Assembly (NCBI GenBank): GCA_017627115.1
Contig: JAGAHK010000144.1
Location: 1 to 7,489 of the forward strand
Length of the DNA: 7,489 nt
Source of the DNA: Bacillota bacterium
GTDB taxonomy: Bacteria; Bacillota; Clostridia; Lachnospirales; CAG-274
Reading direction: 5' to 3'
This document shows positions 1-7,396 of this stretch, one piece after another. The first letter of the stretch is position 1, and every line of letters begins with the position of its first letter. The position numbers and the translations under genes are program-made. The notes below the pieces were generated by a model. That model was not told where the DNA came from and ran no database searches. It saw only the letters and a program-made list of their open reading frames with translations.

Positions 1-723
1 AAATTATCAATAGTAAACATCATTCTGATAGTACTTATAACCTTATTCACTGCGCCTGTCATGAATTTTGCGGCAGCTCTGACACAGCTTTTTGCCGAAA
101 ACGAGACGGGCGAAGCCATAACGGAGTATATGACCAAATACCCGATGTGGTATATGATAGTTGCGGTCGCAGTCATGCCTGCTGTGTTTGAAGAGCTTTC
201 ATTCCGCGGTTTTATGATGTCGGGCTACAAGCGCTGCGGTGCGGTAAAGGCAATATTCTTTTCCGCTTTGTTTTTCGGCATTATGCACCTTGACCTTTAT
301 CAGCTGCCATATGCTACAGTCGCAGGCATAATAATGGGTATACTTGTGTATTACTCAAACTCGATATTTGCGTCAATGATAGCGCATTTTCTTATAAACG
401 GCTCACAGGTCGTTCTCGGTATGCTGCTTATGGACTACGCCGAAACAGCGGAAGAGATAGCACCGATCGAACAGATAAAGGCCTCGGGTATTCTGCTTTT
501 TATAACACTGCCCTTTCTTTTGGGTCTGCTCTATGCTTATATCCGGCTCAACAAGGGCAAAAATATCGACTATGAATACTCGCTCTCAACAAAACACGAG
601 TTCCAAAGCGATATCGTAAAAGACCCGAAAAAAGACCGTATACTTGATTTTTCATTCGTAATGATATTTTTATTCTATGTACTTTATATGCAGCTCACAA
701 AGGTGTTTGAGCTGCTTATGTAA
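1..723 (+). CDS. CPBP-family intramembrane metalloprotease-like protein (5' end outside window)
   Basis: The frame is open from base 1, so 240 residues are visible and the true start lies to the left. The ATG at 61 is probably internal: it has no Shine-Dalgarno sequence, and the 20 codons before it encode a hydrophobic helix that runs into it. The CPBP (Abi/CAAX protease and bacteriocin-processing) signature is present. Numbering from base 1, the EExxxR motif is E64-E65 with R69 (codons at 190-207), FxxxH ends at H96 (286-288), and HFxxN is H129 and N133 (385-399). In this family the Glu/His residues are the proposed metal-binding active site within the membrane. About seven hydrophobic segments are visible, including one near the C terminus (about 216-232) that follows a charged cytosolic-type stretch. 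The GH13 gene starts 18 bp downstream, so the two are probably co-transcribed. The substrate is unknown; family members range from prenyl-protein proteases to bacteriocin-immunity proteins. The family call is secure, the function is not. Confidence 0.88.
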   Translation, partial: KLSIVNIILIVLITLFTAPVMNFAAALTQLFAENETGEAITEYMTKYPMWYMIVAVAVMPAVFEELSFRGFMMSGYKRCGAVKAIFFSALFFGIMHLDLYQLPYATVAGIIMGILVYYSNSIFASMIAHFLINGSQVVLGMLLMDYAETAEEIAPIEQIKASGILLFITLPFLLGLLYAYIRLNKGKNIDYEYSLSTKHEFQSDIVKDPKKDRILDFSFVMIFLFYVLYMQLTKVFELLM

Positions 724-729
724 CAGAAA

Positions 730-737
730 AGGGGTGA
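730..737 (+). promoter_or_regulatory. Ribosome binding site of the GH13 gene
   Basis: AGGGGTGA lies four bases before the ATG at 742. With the flanking AGAAA it matches the extended anti-Shine-Dalgarno complement AGAAAGGAGGTGA at about 11 of 13 positions. It fixes the start at 742, just after the TAA of the preceding gene (721-723). The 18-bp gap is too small for a separate promoter, which supports an operon. Confidence 0.8.
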
Positions 738-741
738 GAAA

Positions 742-2823
742 ATGGATAACAGTATGATAAGCCGTATTATGCTTTTAAACGAGCTTAAAGTAAGATATCT
801 TAATTTTGATGCGGTATTCTCGGACGAAACACCGATGTTCCGCACACCTGCCGAGCCAGACAAAAACCAGAAGGTGCATATCCGCATCAGGGTCGAGCGT
901 AACAACGTGGACAGCTGCCGTATCTGTCGTGACTCGGGCTTTATAGTTATGCGCAAAATAAGAAGCACAACACGCTTTGACTTCTATGAGGGCAGTTTTA
1001 TCCTCTCGGATGAACCCGTGAACTACTGGTTCCGTATAGACAAGGACGGCAGGAAGTACTATTACAACAAACAAGGCATTGTAAAAGAGATAGACCACAC
1101 CTACGATTTCAATATAATGCCGGGCTTCCACACTCCCGATTGGGCAAAGGGTGCGGTGATGTATCAGATATATGTTGACCGCTTCTTCAACGGCGACAAG
1201 ACAAATGATGTTGTTACCAACGAATACACCTATCTCGGCGCTCATGCCAAATTCGAATCGGATTGGAACGCACCGCTTGAAAACTTTGATGTGTGCAATT
1301 TCTACGGCGGCGACCTGCTGGGCGTTATGGCAAAGATGCACTATCTTAAAAACCTCGGCATAGATGTTATCTATTTCAACCCCGTCTTTGTTTCGCCAAG
1401 TAACCACAAATACGATATACAGGACTATGACTATATCGACCCGCATTACGGCGTTATTATAAACGACGGCGGAAGTCCCGTTGACGAAAACGATTTTTCC
1501 AATACAAACGCAGATATGTATATGCTGCGCACCACCGACAAAGAAAACCTCGAAGCAAGCAACAAGCTTATGGCGGACCTTATCGCAATGGCGCACTCTA
1601 TGGGGATAAAAGTTATTCTCGATGGTGTGTTCAATCACTGCGGTGCCTTTAACAAATGGCTCGACCGCGAGGGCTTCTACCGCCGCAGCGGCAATGATAC
1701 AGGCGCATACAACAACCCCGACAGCCCCTACCGCAGCTACTTCAAATGGAACGATGACGGCAGCTATGACGGTTGGTGGGGACACGACAACCACCCGAAG
1801 CTTAACTACGAGGGTTCGGAGGAACTTTACAATTACATTCTTGAAATAGCAAAAAAATGGGTATCGCCGCCTTTCAATGCGGACGGCTGGCGGCTTGACG
1901 TTGCCGCAGACCTCGGATGCAGCAAGGAATTCAATATGAAATTCTGGCGCGATTTCCGCACTGCCGTTAAAACCGCAAACCCCGATGCGATAATACTTGC
2001 AGAGCATTATGGCGACCCCAAGGACTGGCTCATGGGCGACCAATGGGACACGGTAATGAACTATGACGCCTTTATGGAGCCTATAACGTGGTTCCTGACG
2101 GGTATGGAAAAGCACAGCGAATCCGCAATACCCGAAAAATACAACAACACTATGGATTTTGAAAGCACCATGCGCTATTTTATGTCGCGCTTTACCTATC
2201 CGAGTTTAAGCGTTGCGATGAATCAGCTTTCAAACCACGATCACTCGCGTTTTCTAACACGTACAAACAGAAAAGTCGGCAGGCTGCACACCTCGGGCTC
2301 ACAGGAGGCCGACACGGGACTCAACAAAGCCATAATGCGCGAAGCGATCGCATTCCAGATGACCTGGATAGGCGCACCGACCATATATTACGGTGACGAA
2401 GTAGGTCTTACGGGCTGGACAGACCCCGATAACCGCCGACCTTTCCCCTGGGGAAGAGAGGACAAGGAGATACTTGAATTTTATAAAGAGATGATAAAGA
2501 TACACAAGCGCCATAAAGCTTTTTCCACAGGCAGCCTTAACTATCTTTATATGTCGAGCGGCCTTATCTGCTTCGGGCGCTGGGACGAAAACGAGAGGAT
2601 AGCAGTTATACTCAACAATAACGATAATGAGCGAGTGACCATTGTTCCCGCCTGGATGATAGAAGCCGACGACGGCGATGTCTTTACACGCGAGATACTC
2701 TCAGACCACCACAGCTTCACCACCACACAGGAGATAGCCATTGTAAAAGAAGGCACTTTTGAGGCCTTTACACCGTCCTACGGCTGTGCGATATGGGTAA
2801 GCCGCGCAGGAAACAAAGCATAA
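742..2823 (+). CDS. GH13 alpha-glucan hydrolase, neopullulanase/cyclomaltodextrinase-like, cytoplasmic
   Basis: This 693-residue protein is complete and should hydrolyse alpha-glucosidic bonds in maltodextrins, cyclodextrins or pullulan fragments. Residues about 1-130 look like the N-terminal beta-sandwich (CBM34-like) of the neopullulanase group. The (beta/alpha)8 barrel begins near MYQIYVDRFFNGD (140-152), and a C-terminal beta domain occupies about 595-690. All GH13 motifs are present: DGVFNH (294-299), GWRLD with nucleophile D386, AEHYGD with acid/base E421, and SNHD with transition-state stabiliser D500. HPKLN (351-355) stands where the neopullulanase group usually has MPKLN, and NPVFVSPSNHKYD (213-225) is also typical of that group. 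There is no signal peptide, so it should act inside the cell on imported oligosaccharides. A polar insertion of about 25-30 residues (about 241-270) follows DPHYG. The start is set by the AGGGGTGA site. Exact specificity cannot be read from the sequence; amylopullulanase-type activity is an alternative. Confidence 0.93.
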   Translation: MDNSMISRIMLLNELKVRYLNFDAVFSDETPMFRTPAEPDKNQKVHIRIRVERNNVDSCRICRDSGFIVMRKIRSTTRFDFYEGSFILSDEPVNYWFRIDKDGRKYYYNKQGIVKEIDHTYDFNIMPGFHTPDWAKGAVMYQIYVDRFFNGDKTNDVVTNEYTYLGAHAKFESDWNAPLENFDVCNFYGGDLLGVMAKMHYLKNLGIDVIYFNPVFVSPSNHKYDIQDYDYIDPHYGVIINDGGSPVDENDFSNTNADMYMLRTTDKENLEASNKLMADLIAMAHSMGIKVILDGVFNHCGAFNKWLDREGFYRRSGNDTGAYNNPDSPYRSYFKWNDDGSYDGWWGHDNHPKLNYEGSEELYNYILEIAKKWVSPPFNADGWRLDVAADLGCSKEFNMKFWRDFRTAVKTANPDAIILAEHYGDPKDWLMGDQWDTVMNYDAFMEPITWFLTGMEKHSESAIPEKYNNTMDFESTMRYFMSRFTYPSLSVAMNQLSNHDHSRFLTRTNRKVGRLHTSGSQEADTGLNKAIMREAIAFQMTWIGAPTIYYGDEVGLTGWTDPDNRRPFPWGREDKEILEFYKEMIKIHKRHKAFSTGSLNYLYMSSGLICFGRWDENERIAVILNNNDNERVTIVPAWMIEADDGDVFTREILSDHHSFTTTQEIAIVKEGTFEAFTPSYGCAIWVSRAGNKA

Positions 2824-2824
2824 C

Positions 2825-2855
2825 AAAAAAGAGTGAGTTCCTTTCGGAACATCAC
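2825..2855 (-). terminator. Rho-independent terminator of the RND efflux operon
   Basis: On the minus strand this reads as GTGA, a one-base bulge, GTTCC, a GAAA tetraloop, GGAAC, TCAC, then TC and six T residues (the A-run at 2825-2830 on the plus strand). A nine-pair stem closed by a GNRA-type tetraloop and followed by a U-tract is a classic intrinsic terminator. It lies about 80 bp past the stop codon of the RND gene and right beside the GH13 stop codon. On the plus strand the hairpin has no T-run after it, so it should act on minus-strand transcripts. Confidence 0.82.
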
Positions 2856-2864
2856 CCGCGTAAC

Positions 2865-2903
2865 AAAATCACGGCTTATGCGTTGAAGCGTCAGCCGTGT
2901 TTT
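2865..2903 (+). terminator. Rho-independent terminator of the CPBP-GH13 unit, possibly bidirectional
   Basis: CACGGCT (2870-2876) pairs with AGCCGTG (2893-2899) around a 16-base loop. TTTT (2900-2903) follows and more T-rich sequence comes after. AAAA (2865-2868) on the other side could lengthen the stem with one T bulge and would give a short U-run on the minus strand. It lies about 45 bp after the GH13 stop codon. The large loop makes it weaker in appearance than the neighbouring minus-strand terminator. Confidence 0.65.
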
Positions 2904-2934
2904 ATTATGTTGATAACATTCCCAAAAATCGCTC

Positions 2935-5900
2935 TTATTCACTTTTTTTCTTCCTGTTATATATCGTATCATACAGCATAGGCACAAGCACAAGATTTAT
3001 GACCATAGCGGTCGCAAGACCTGCTATCATCAGCGAAGCCATGGGTACGAAAAGTGCATCACCGAAAAGTGCGAGCGGTGCAAGACCAAGCACCGTTGTC
3101 ATGGTACTCATAAGAATGGGTCTGAAACGCTGACCGCCTGCCAATATACACGCCTCACGCACTGAAACGCCGCTTGCGACCTCGTTGTCGATGTAGTCGA
3201 CAAGCACTATCGCATTTGCAAGCACGCAGCCAAGCAGACTTATTGAGCCTACAAGAGCAAAGAAAGTAAGCTTCTGTCCCGTGATGTACAAAAATGCCAC
3301 GCCCGAAAGTGCGCCGAAAGGTATGGATATCCAAGTAAGCAGCACTTTTCTTACCGAGCTGAACTGTATCAGCAGGATAATAAAAATAAGGAAAAGCGAA
3401 ACCACAGCGGCTCTCAATATATCGCCCGCAAGCTCCATAAAGTCCTTTCTTGCGCCCGTGTGTTCAAGTGTGACACCTGCGGGCAGGTCGATTTTGTTTA
3501 TCTCCTTTTCGAGCTCGTTCTGCATAGTAAAATAACTGTACGAGCTTGCATTGTAGCAGCCGACCGTTCTGCCGCGCCTGCCGTCGATATGTGTTATCTC
3601 GGAGAGCTGATTTTTAAGCGAAACATCGGCAAACTGCCTTAAAGCGTGCTTTGTTTTGGTCGTTGATGCCTTTATCTTAAACTCTTTGAGCTTCGTTTCG
3701 CTGTCGATATTGCTGTCGAGCACTATCGGGTACTCCGATTTTCCGTTTTTGAACGATGACACCGTTCTGCCCATAAGTGCAAGGCTCAATTCATTCTGTG
3801 CCTCTGCACGGAACATACCGATAGTATTTATTTTCAAATCGTTTACATCAACAAAATAATCATAAGTAGCAAGCTGACCGTAATTCTTTATGCCCTTTGT
3901 TCCGTCCATACCCGAAAGCAGGCTGTTCACTATACCCTCCGCCTCGTTCAGATCTTCAAGGTTCTCACCCTTTATATTCACTTCAACGGGTTTTGTTGTC
4001 AGCTTGAAAATATCTATCTCGTCAACAAGTATCATACCGCCGTCAACGCGCTTGTTCAGCTCGGACTGCAAAAAGTCCACCATCTGCCATGTATATTTAA
4101 AGCGGTCGCTGTCTTTAAGGTCTATTTTTACATAAATATCGCCCACATTATCGGCATTTGCCTTTGGCAGCACCGCATAGTCGTATCTTGGCAGACCGCC
4201 GCCGATACAGCTTAAATAGTACTGTTTTTCGGGCTGTTCGTCAAGTATCTTCTGTATGTCGTCCACCATTTTCCTTGTGGCATCCATATCGTCAATATTG
4301 CTGTTCACCTCTATGGTAACAACATCCTTGAAAGCCTTGGGCTTTACCTGAAAGTCGATAAGCGTAAGCGTAAATGCGCATATACCCGCAAAAACAAGAC
4401 AGATAACTATTGTCAGCAGTTTGAATTTGAATGCAAGGCGGAACACCTTGTTGTAAATCCTTACCGAGATCGGCTCTTTTTTATTCTTGTCGGGCGTAAC
4501 ACGCAGGAAGAAAAGGCTCATAAGCGGTGTTACGAATATCGACACGAAAAAGCTCGCTATAAGCGAAATAACAATAACGCTCGGGAAGGTAAAACAAAGC
4601 TGATGATATGCACCGGGCAGCGTAAAAAGCGAACTGAAACCCGCAATAGTCGTAAGCATCGAAACAAACACGGGTACGATAACACTTTCCGTGCCTTTTG
4701 CCACTGCCTCGCGGCGTTCCATGCCCGCATCGAGGTTTTTCTGTATGCTGTCGCTTACAACAATAGCATTGTCAACAAGCATACCCAGCACGACTATCAG
4801 GCTCGCAAGCGAAACAAACTGAATATCGAGCTTGAAAATATACATAAAAATAAAGTTTATGAATATCGCAAGCGGTATCGCAAAACTTACCACAAAAGCG
4901 TTGCGGAAGTTCATACCTATCATTATAACGATAATTACCAGCACTACCGATTCGATAAGATTGATAACAAAATCATTTACGGATTTTTCTACATCCTCCG
5001 ACTGCAAAGCGATCGGATTAAGGCTGATATTTTCGGGCAGGGTGCTGTTGTATTTTTCGATCACCTTATTCACCCTTTTGCCGACCGTTACGGTGTTGAG
5101 ACCTTCTTCAAAATACACTGCTATTATGGTCGCCCTGTCGTTGTTATAGATGAAATATTTTTCATCATCGGGCTGCTCCATACGTATATCCGCAATATCT
5201 TTCAATGTGGTGACAACGCCGTCATCGCTTATATTGATGACCAGGTTTTCAATGTCTTTAAGGCTTGAAAAGCGGCAGCTTGTGGTAACATCTATATCGC
5301 TGCCATCCATTTTTATGCTGCCCGTTGGGATAGCGCTGTTCTGATTTTGTATTATTGCGGCTATCTCCGCCATTGAAACGGGCTGGTCATTAAGTTTGTC
5401 AACATCGACCGTAACTTTCACCTGTGATTTTACATCGCCGAAAAGCGACACTTTTCTAACGCCGTCCACTTCACGCAGATCGTCCGCTATCTCATCACAG
5501 CGCTGCGAAAGCTCGTCATTTGATATATTTTCGCCCGTAAGTGCAAGCACCACTTCGCAGGCATCCATAATATCATCGTCTACTGTCACGCTTGTAACAC
5601 CCGAAGGCAGTTCAACAGTCTGGAGTCTTTTTCTCAGATCGTCAAACGAATCGTCCACTTCTTTTTGCGAAAGATCCATTTTCAGCACGACCGTCACCGC
5701 AAAACCGTTGTCTATTATCTTTGTTTCGCAGGTATCATAACCGTCCATTTCCATAACGGCGTGTTCCACCTGCGGTGCCGCAAGCTGCTCTATATCCTCC
5801 GCAGTCGCACCCGGGTAAACAACAGTTATAAGACCTACGGGCACCACAACTTTCGGGAAATGCTGTTTGGGTATGATATTATAGCATATAAGCCCCACTG

Positions 5901-5976
5901 CAAAGCAAAGCGCCATCATTATCAGTATAAGCGTTCTGCGTTTAAGTACAGCGGAAATAAAGCTTTTATTTTCCAT
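2935..5976 (-). CDS. RND-family (AcrB/HAE-type) efflux transporter, inner-membrane pump
   Basis: This complete 1013-residue protein, near the usual 1,020-1,050, has standard RND layout. A first helix (about 14-34) and a large extracytoplasmic porter/docking region (about 35-336) are followed by helices 2-6 (about 337-490). Helix 7 (517-540) precedes a second large loop (541-850) and helices 8-12 (852-1003). Recognisable motifs include YPGATAEDIEQL (54-65), GMLVDNAIVV in helix 4 (398-407), and the conserved RPILM (952-956) before helix 11. Known RND pumps are trimeric proton antiporters that export drugs, lipids or metals. The helix-4 Asp corresponding to AcrB D407 is kept (D402). The second Asp is N403, and the helix-10 Lys position is A920. 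The start overlaps the adaptor's end by 11 bp, with GAGG (5989-5986) nine bases before the ATG. The substrate cannot be inferred; a heavy-metal pump is less likely than an HAE-type pump, on motif style. Confidence 0.93.
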   Translation of the reverse strand: MENKSFISAVLKRRTLILIMMALCFAVGLICYNIIPKQHFPKVVVPVGLITVVYPGATAEDIEQLAAPQVEHAVMEMDGYDTCETKIIDNGFAVTVVLKMDLSQKEVDDSFDDLRKRLQTVELPSGVTSVTVDDDIMDACEVVLALTGENISNDELSQRCDEIADDLREVDGVRKVSLFGDVKSQVKVTVDVDKLNDQPVSMAEIAAIIQNQNSAIPTGSIKMDGSDIDVTTSCRFSSLKDIENLVINISDDGVVTTLKDIADIRMEQPDDEKYFIYNNDRATIIAVYFEEGLNTVTVGKRVNKVIEKYNSTLPENISLNPIALQSEDVEKSVNDFVINLIESVVLVIIVIMIGMNFRNAFVVSFAIPLAIFINFIFMYIFKLDIQFVSLASLIVVLGMLVDNAIVVSDSIQKNLDAGMERREAVAKGTESVIVPVFVSMLTTIAGFSSLFTLPGAYHQLCFTFPSVIVISLIASFFVSIFVTPLMSLFFLRVTPDKNKKEPISVRIYNKVFRLAFKFKLLTIVICLVFAGICAFTLTLIDFQVKPKAFKDVVTIEVNSNIDDMDATRKMVDDIQKILDEQPEKQYYLSCIGGGLPRYDYAVLPKANADNVGDIYVKIDLKDSDRFKYTWQMVDFLQSELNKRVDGGMILVDEIDIFKLTTKPVEVNIKGENLEDLNEAEGIVNSLLSGMDGTKGIKNYGQLATYDYFVDVNDLKINTIGMFRAEAQNELSLALMGRTVSSFKNGKSEYPIVLDSNIDSETKLKEFKIKASTTKTKHALRQFADVSLKNQLSEITHIDGRRGRTVGCYNASSYSYFTMQNELEKEINKIDLPAGVTLEHTGARKDFMELAGDILRAAVVSLFLIFIILLIQFSSVRKVLLTWISIPFGALSGVAFLYITGQKLTFFALVGSISLLGCVLANAIVLVDYIDNEVASGVSVREACILAGGQRFRPILMSTMTTVLGLAPLALFGDALFVPMASLMIAGLATAMVINLVLVPMLYDTIYNRKKKSE

Positions 5977-7345
5977 TTTCCACTACCTCGCTTTGCACAC
6001 GCACTTCATCGTTTTCGTTCAGGCTCTTTATGCCGTCTGTAACTATCATAGCCTCGGGGTCGTCTATCTCGACAGCCACCTCCGCACCCTCCGGCTGACC
6101 TAAAATGACCTGTTTGCGGATAACGCGGTTCTTGTCATTGACGATATATACATAGTCCACACCGTCCAAGTTAAAAACAGCACTTATCGGCACATAGTAC
6201 CCCTGCTTTTCGCCCGTCAGTATCTTTACGTTCACCGTCTCGCCCATAGTTACCTTTGACGAATCCACATCTATCTCAACGGTATAGGTCCTTGTCTTTT
6301 CATCGGGATACTGCGAAATGAGCGAAACAACACCCGTTATATCATCGTTTATCAGCGCTTTCTGTCCTATGGAGATCCTGCCGTATTCGCTGTCCGGCAC
6401 GCCTATTGAGACAATGCTGCTTTTGCTCTTTGCAACAACAACGGGGTAGCCTACGCTCGTTACCTCGCCCACCTTGAAAGGCAGCTCCATAACATAGCCG
6501 TCACTTTCCGCTGTTATCACCGCGTCATCGTTTACATTGTCCTTTGCGACCTGCTCGTTTATACGTGCGTTCGCAAGCTGCGACTGTACGCTCTTTACAT
6601 CCTTTTCCTTTGATACTTTAAGGTTTTCAAGCGTATCCACAGCGGACGAACGCTTGTCGTAAAGCGCCTGCAATTCAGCCTTTTTGCCTTTCAATTCCGC
6701 AGCGGTGCCGTCATAGCTTGCCTTTGCGGCTTCAAGATTGGCCTGCTGTGTGGTATACTGTGCTTCGAGCGCCTCCATATCCTTGTCGGTAACAATACCG
6801 TTTTCATGCAGTGTTCTTGTGGAAGTCAGCCTTGAGTACAGGGTATCGAGAGCATTCTGCGCCGCATCTATGTTTTGCTGCGTTGCTTCAAGACCCTTTT
6901 CCATTGCCTCAATGCCTGTTTTTGCCGCATCTATTGAGGTATCTATGGTCTGTATACCCGTTTCGGCGGCTTTTATATTCGTATCATAAGTACTTATCGT
7001 CTTTTCAAGCGTTGCCTGTGCCTGCTCCGCCGTGTTTGAGCCTGCGCTTGCCGAGTATTCATACTTCGTTGTATCAAGCCTTGCAAGCACATCACCCTTT
7101 TTAAAACTGTCGCCCTTGCTCACGTTTATCTCTGCGACCTTGCCTGCGACCAGAAACGAATAATTTTTCGTCTCTTTCGCCTTTACAAAGCCTATGTAAT
7201 CAAGACCGTCCGCAACACTTTTCACATCCACCTGCTGCACCGATACGCTTTTAATATTCGCCGTTTCTATCTCCTGCCCCGATGAACAGCCGCCGCAAAG
7301 CATTGCAGCACATAACGCCGCACAAATATACACGGATCTTTTCAT
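5966..7345 (-). CDS. RND membrane-fusion protein (HlyD/AcrA-type adaptor), predicted lipoprotein
   Basis: This complete 459-residue periplasmic-type adaptor is the first gene of the pump operon. An N-terminal signal (KR at 2-3, then a hydrophobic core) ends at LCGGC, giving predicted lipid attachment at C20. The lipobox is atypical, with Cys at -3. The biotinyl-lipoyl half-motifs flank the coil: VAGKVAEINVSKGDSFKKGD (66-85) and SDGYVMELPFKVGEVTSVGY (281-300). Residues about 104-275 form a long helical hairpin rich in Ala, Glu, Lys and Gln, with its tip near 178-190. A beta-barrel (about 310-378, including TRTYTVEIDV at 351-360) and a membrane-proximal domain (about 380-450) follow. In known systems the adaptor couples the RND pump to an exit duct; none is encoded in the window. 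The ATG at 7345 is supported by GGAGG eight bases upstream. The 3' end overlaps the pump gene, so translation is probably coupled. Confidence 0.92.
   Translation of the reverse strand: MKRSVYICAALCAAMLCGGCSSGQEIETANIKSVSVQQVDVKSVADGLDYIGFVKAKETKNYSFLVAGKVAEINVSKGDSFKKGDVLARLDTTKYEYSASAGSNTAEQAQATLEKTISTYDTNIKAAETGIQTIDTSIDAAKTGIEAMEKGLEATQQNIDAAQNALDTLYSRLTSTRTLHENGIVTDKDMEALEAQYTTQQANLEAAKASYDGTAAELKGKKAELQALYDKRSSAVDTLENLKVSKEKDVKSVQSQLANARINEQVAKDNVNDDAVITAESDGYVMELPFKVGEVTSVGYPVVVAKSKSSIVSIGVPDSEYGRISIGQKALINDDITGVVSLISQYPDEKTRTYTVEIDVDSSKVTMGETVNVKILTGEKQGYYVPISAVFNLDGVDYVYIVNDKNRVIRKQVILGQPEGAEVAVEIDDPEAMIVTDGIKSLNENDEVRVQSEVVENGK
6860..6985 (-). repeat. Three 14-residue (42-bp) heptad-pair repeats inside the adaptor coiled coil
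   Basis: Adaptor residues 121-134, 135-148 and 149-162 align as DTNIKAAETGIQTI, DTSIDAAKTGIEAM and EKGLEATQQNIDAA. The first two agree at 8 of 14 positions and the third is more diverged. The period equals two heptads, as expected for an alpha-helical coil arm built by internal duplication. DNA identity is only moderate, so the duplication is old or the match is held by heptad constraints. Confidence 0.6.
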
Positions 7346-7353
7346 AAAAACTA

Positions 7354-7358
7354 CCTCC
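7354..7358 (-). promoter_or_regulatory. Ribosome binding site of the adaptor gene
   Basis: On the minus strand CGGAGGTAG precedes the ATG at 7345, with the GGAGG core eight bases from the start. This is a strong Firmicutes-type Shine-Dalgarno sequence and decides the start. The downstream pump gene uses the related GAGGTAG (5989-5983). Confidence 0.88.
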
Positions 7359-7367
7359 GAATAATTC

Positions 7368-7396
7368 TTGACTTATGGATGCCTAAAAATTATATC
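7368..7396 (+). promoter_or_regulatory. Candidate rightward promoter for a divergent gene outside the window
   Basis: TTGACT (7368-7373) and TATATC (7391-7396) are separated by 17 bp and read to the right. The -35 box matches TTGACA at five of six positions and the -10 box is a four-of-six match. No open reading frame with a ribosome binding site begins before 7489, so any target gene, for example a divergent regulator of the pump, would start beyond the window. AT-rich DNA yields such matches by chance. Confidence 0.3.

Noticed and set aside
61..63. ATG at 61 as the start of the CPBP gene
   Set aside because: There is no Shine-Dalgarno sequence before it, and the frame is open to base 1 with a hydrophobic helix that continues through this Met. 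The gene is better described as 5'-truncated by the window edge.
775..2115. 446-codon open frame on the minus strand opposite the GH13 gene
   Set aside because: It lies wholly inside a clearly real gene with intact catalytic motifs, its product has a Val/Ile/Ala-rich composition with no recognisable domain, and it has no credible ribosome site. It is a codon-bias shadow.
2793..3133. Small open frames on both strands across the convergent intergenic region
   Set aside because: They run through the two terminator hairpins and into the ends of the flanking genes, with no ribosome site or recognisable product.
4603..5268. 221-codon open frame on the plus strand opposite the RND gene
   Set aside because: The product is rich in Tyr, His, Asn and Lys with no family resemblance, and it lies antisense to conserved RND helices and porter domain. 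Shadow frame.
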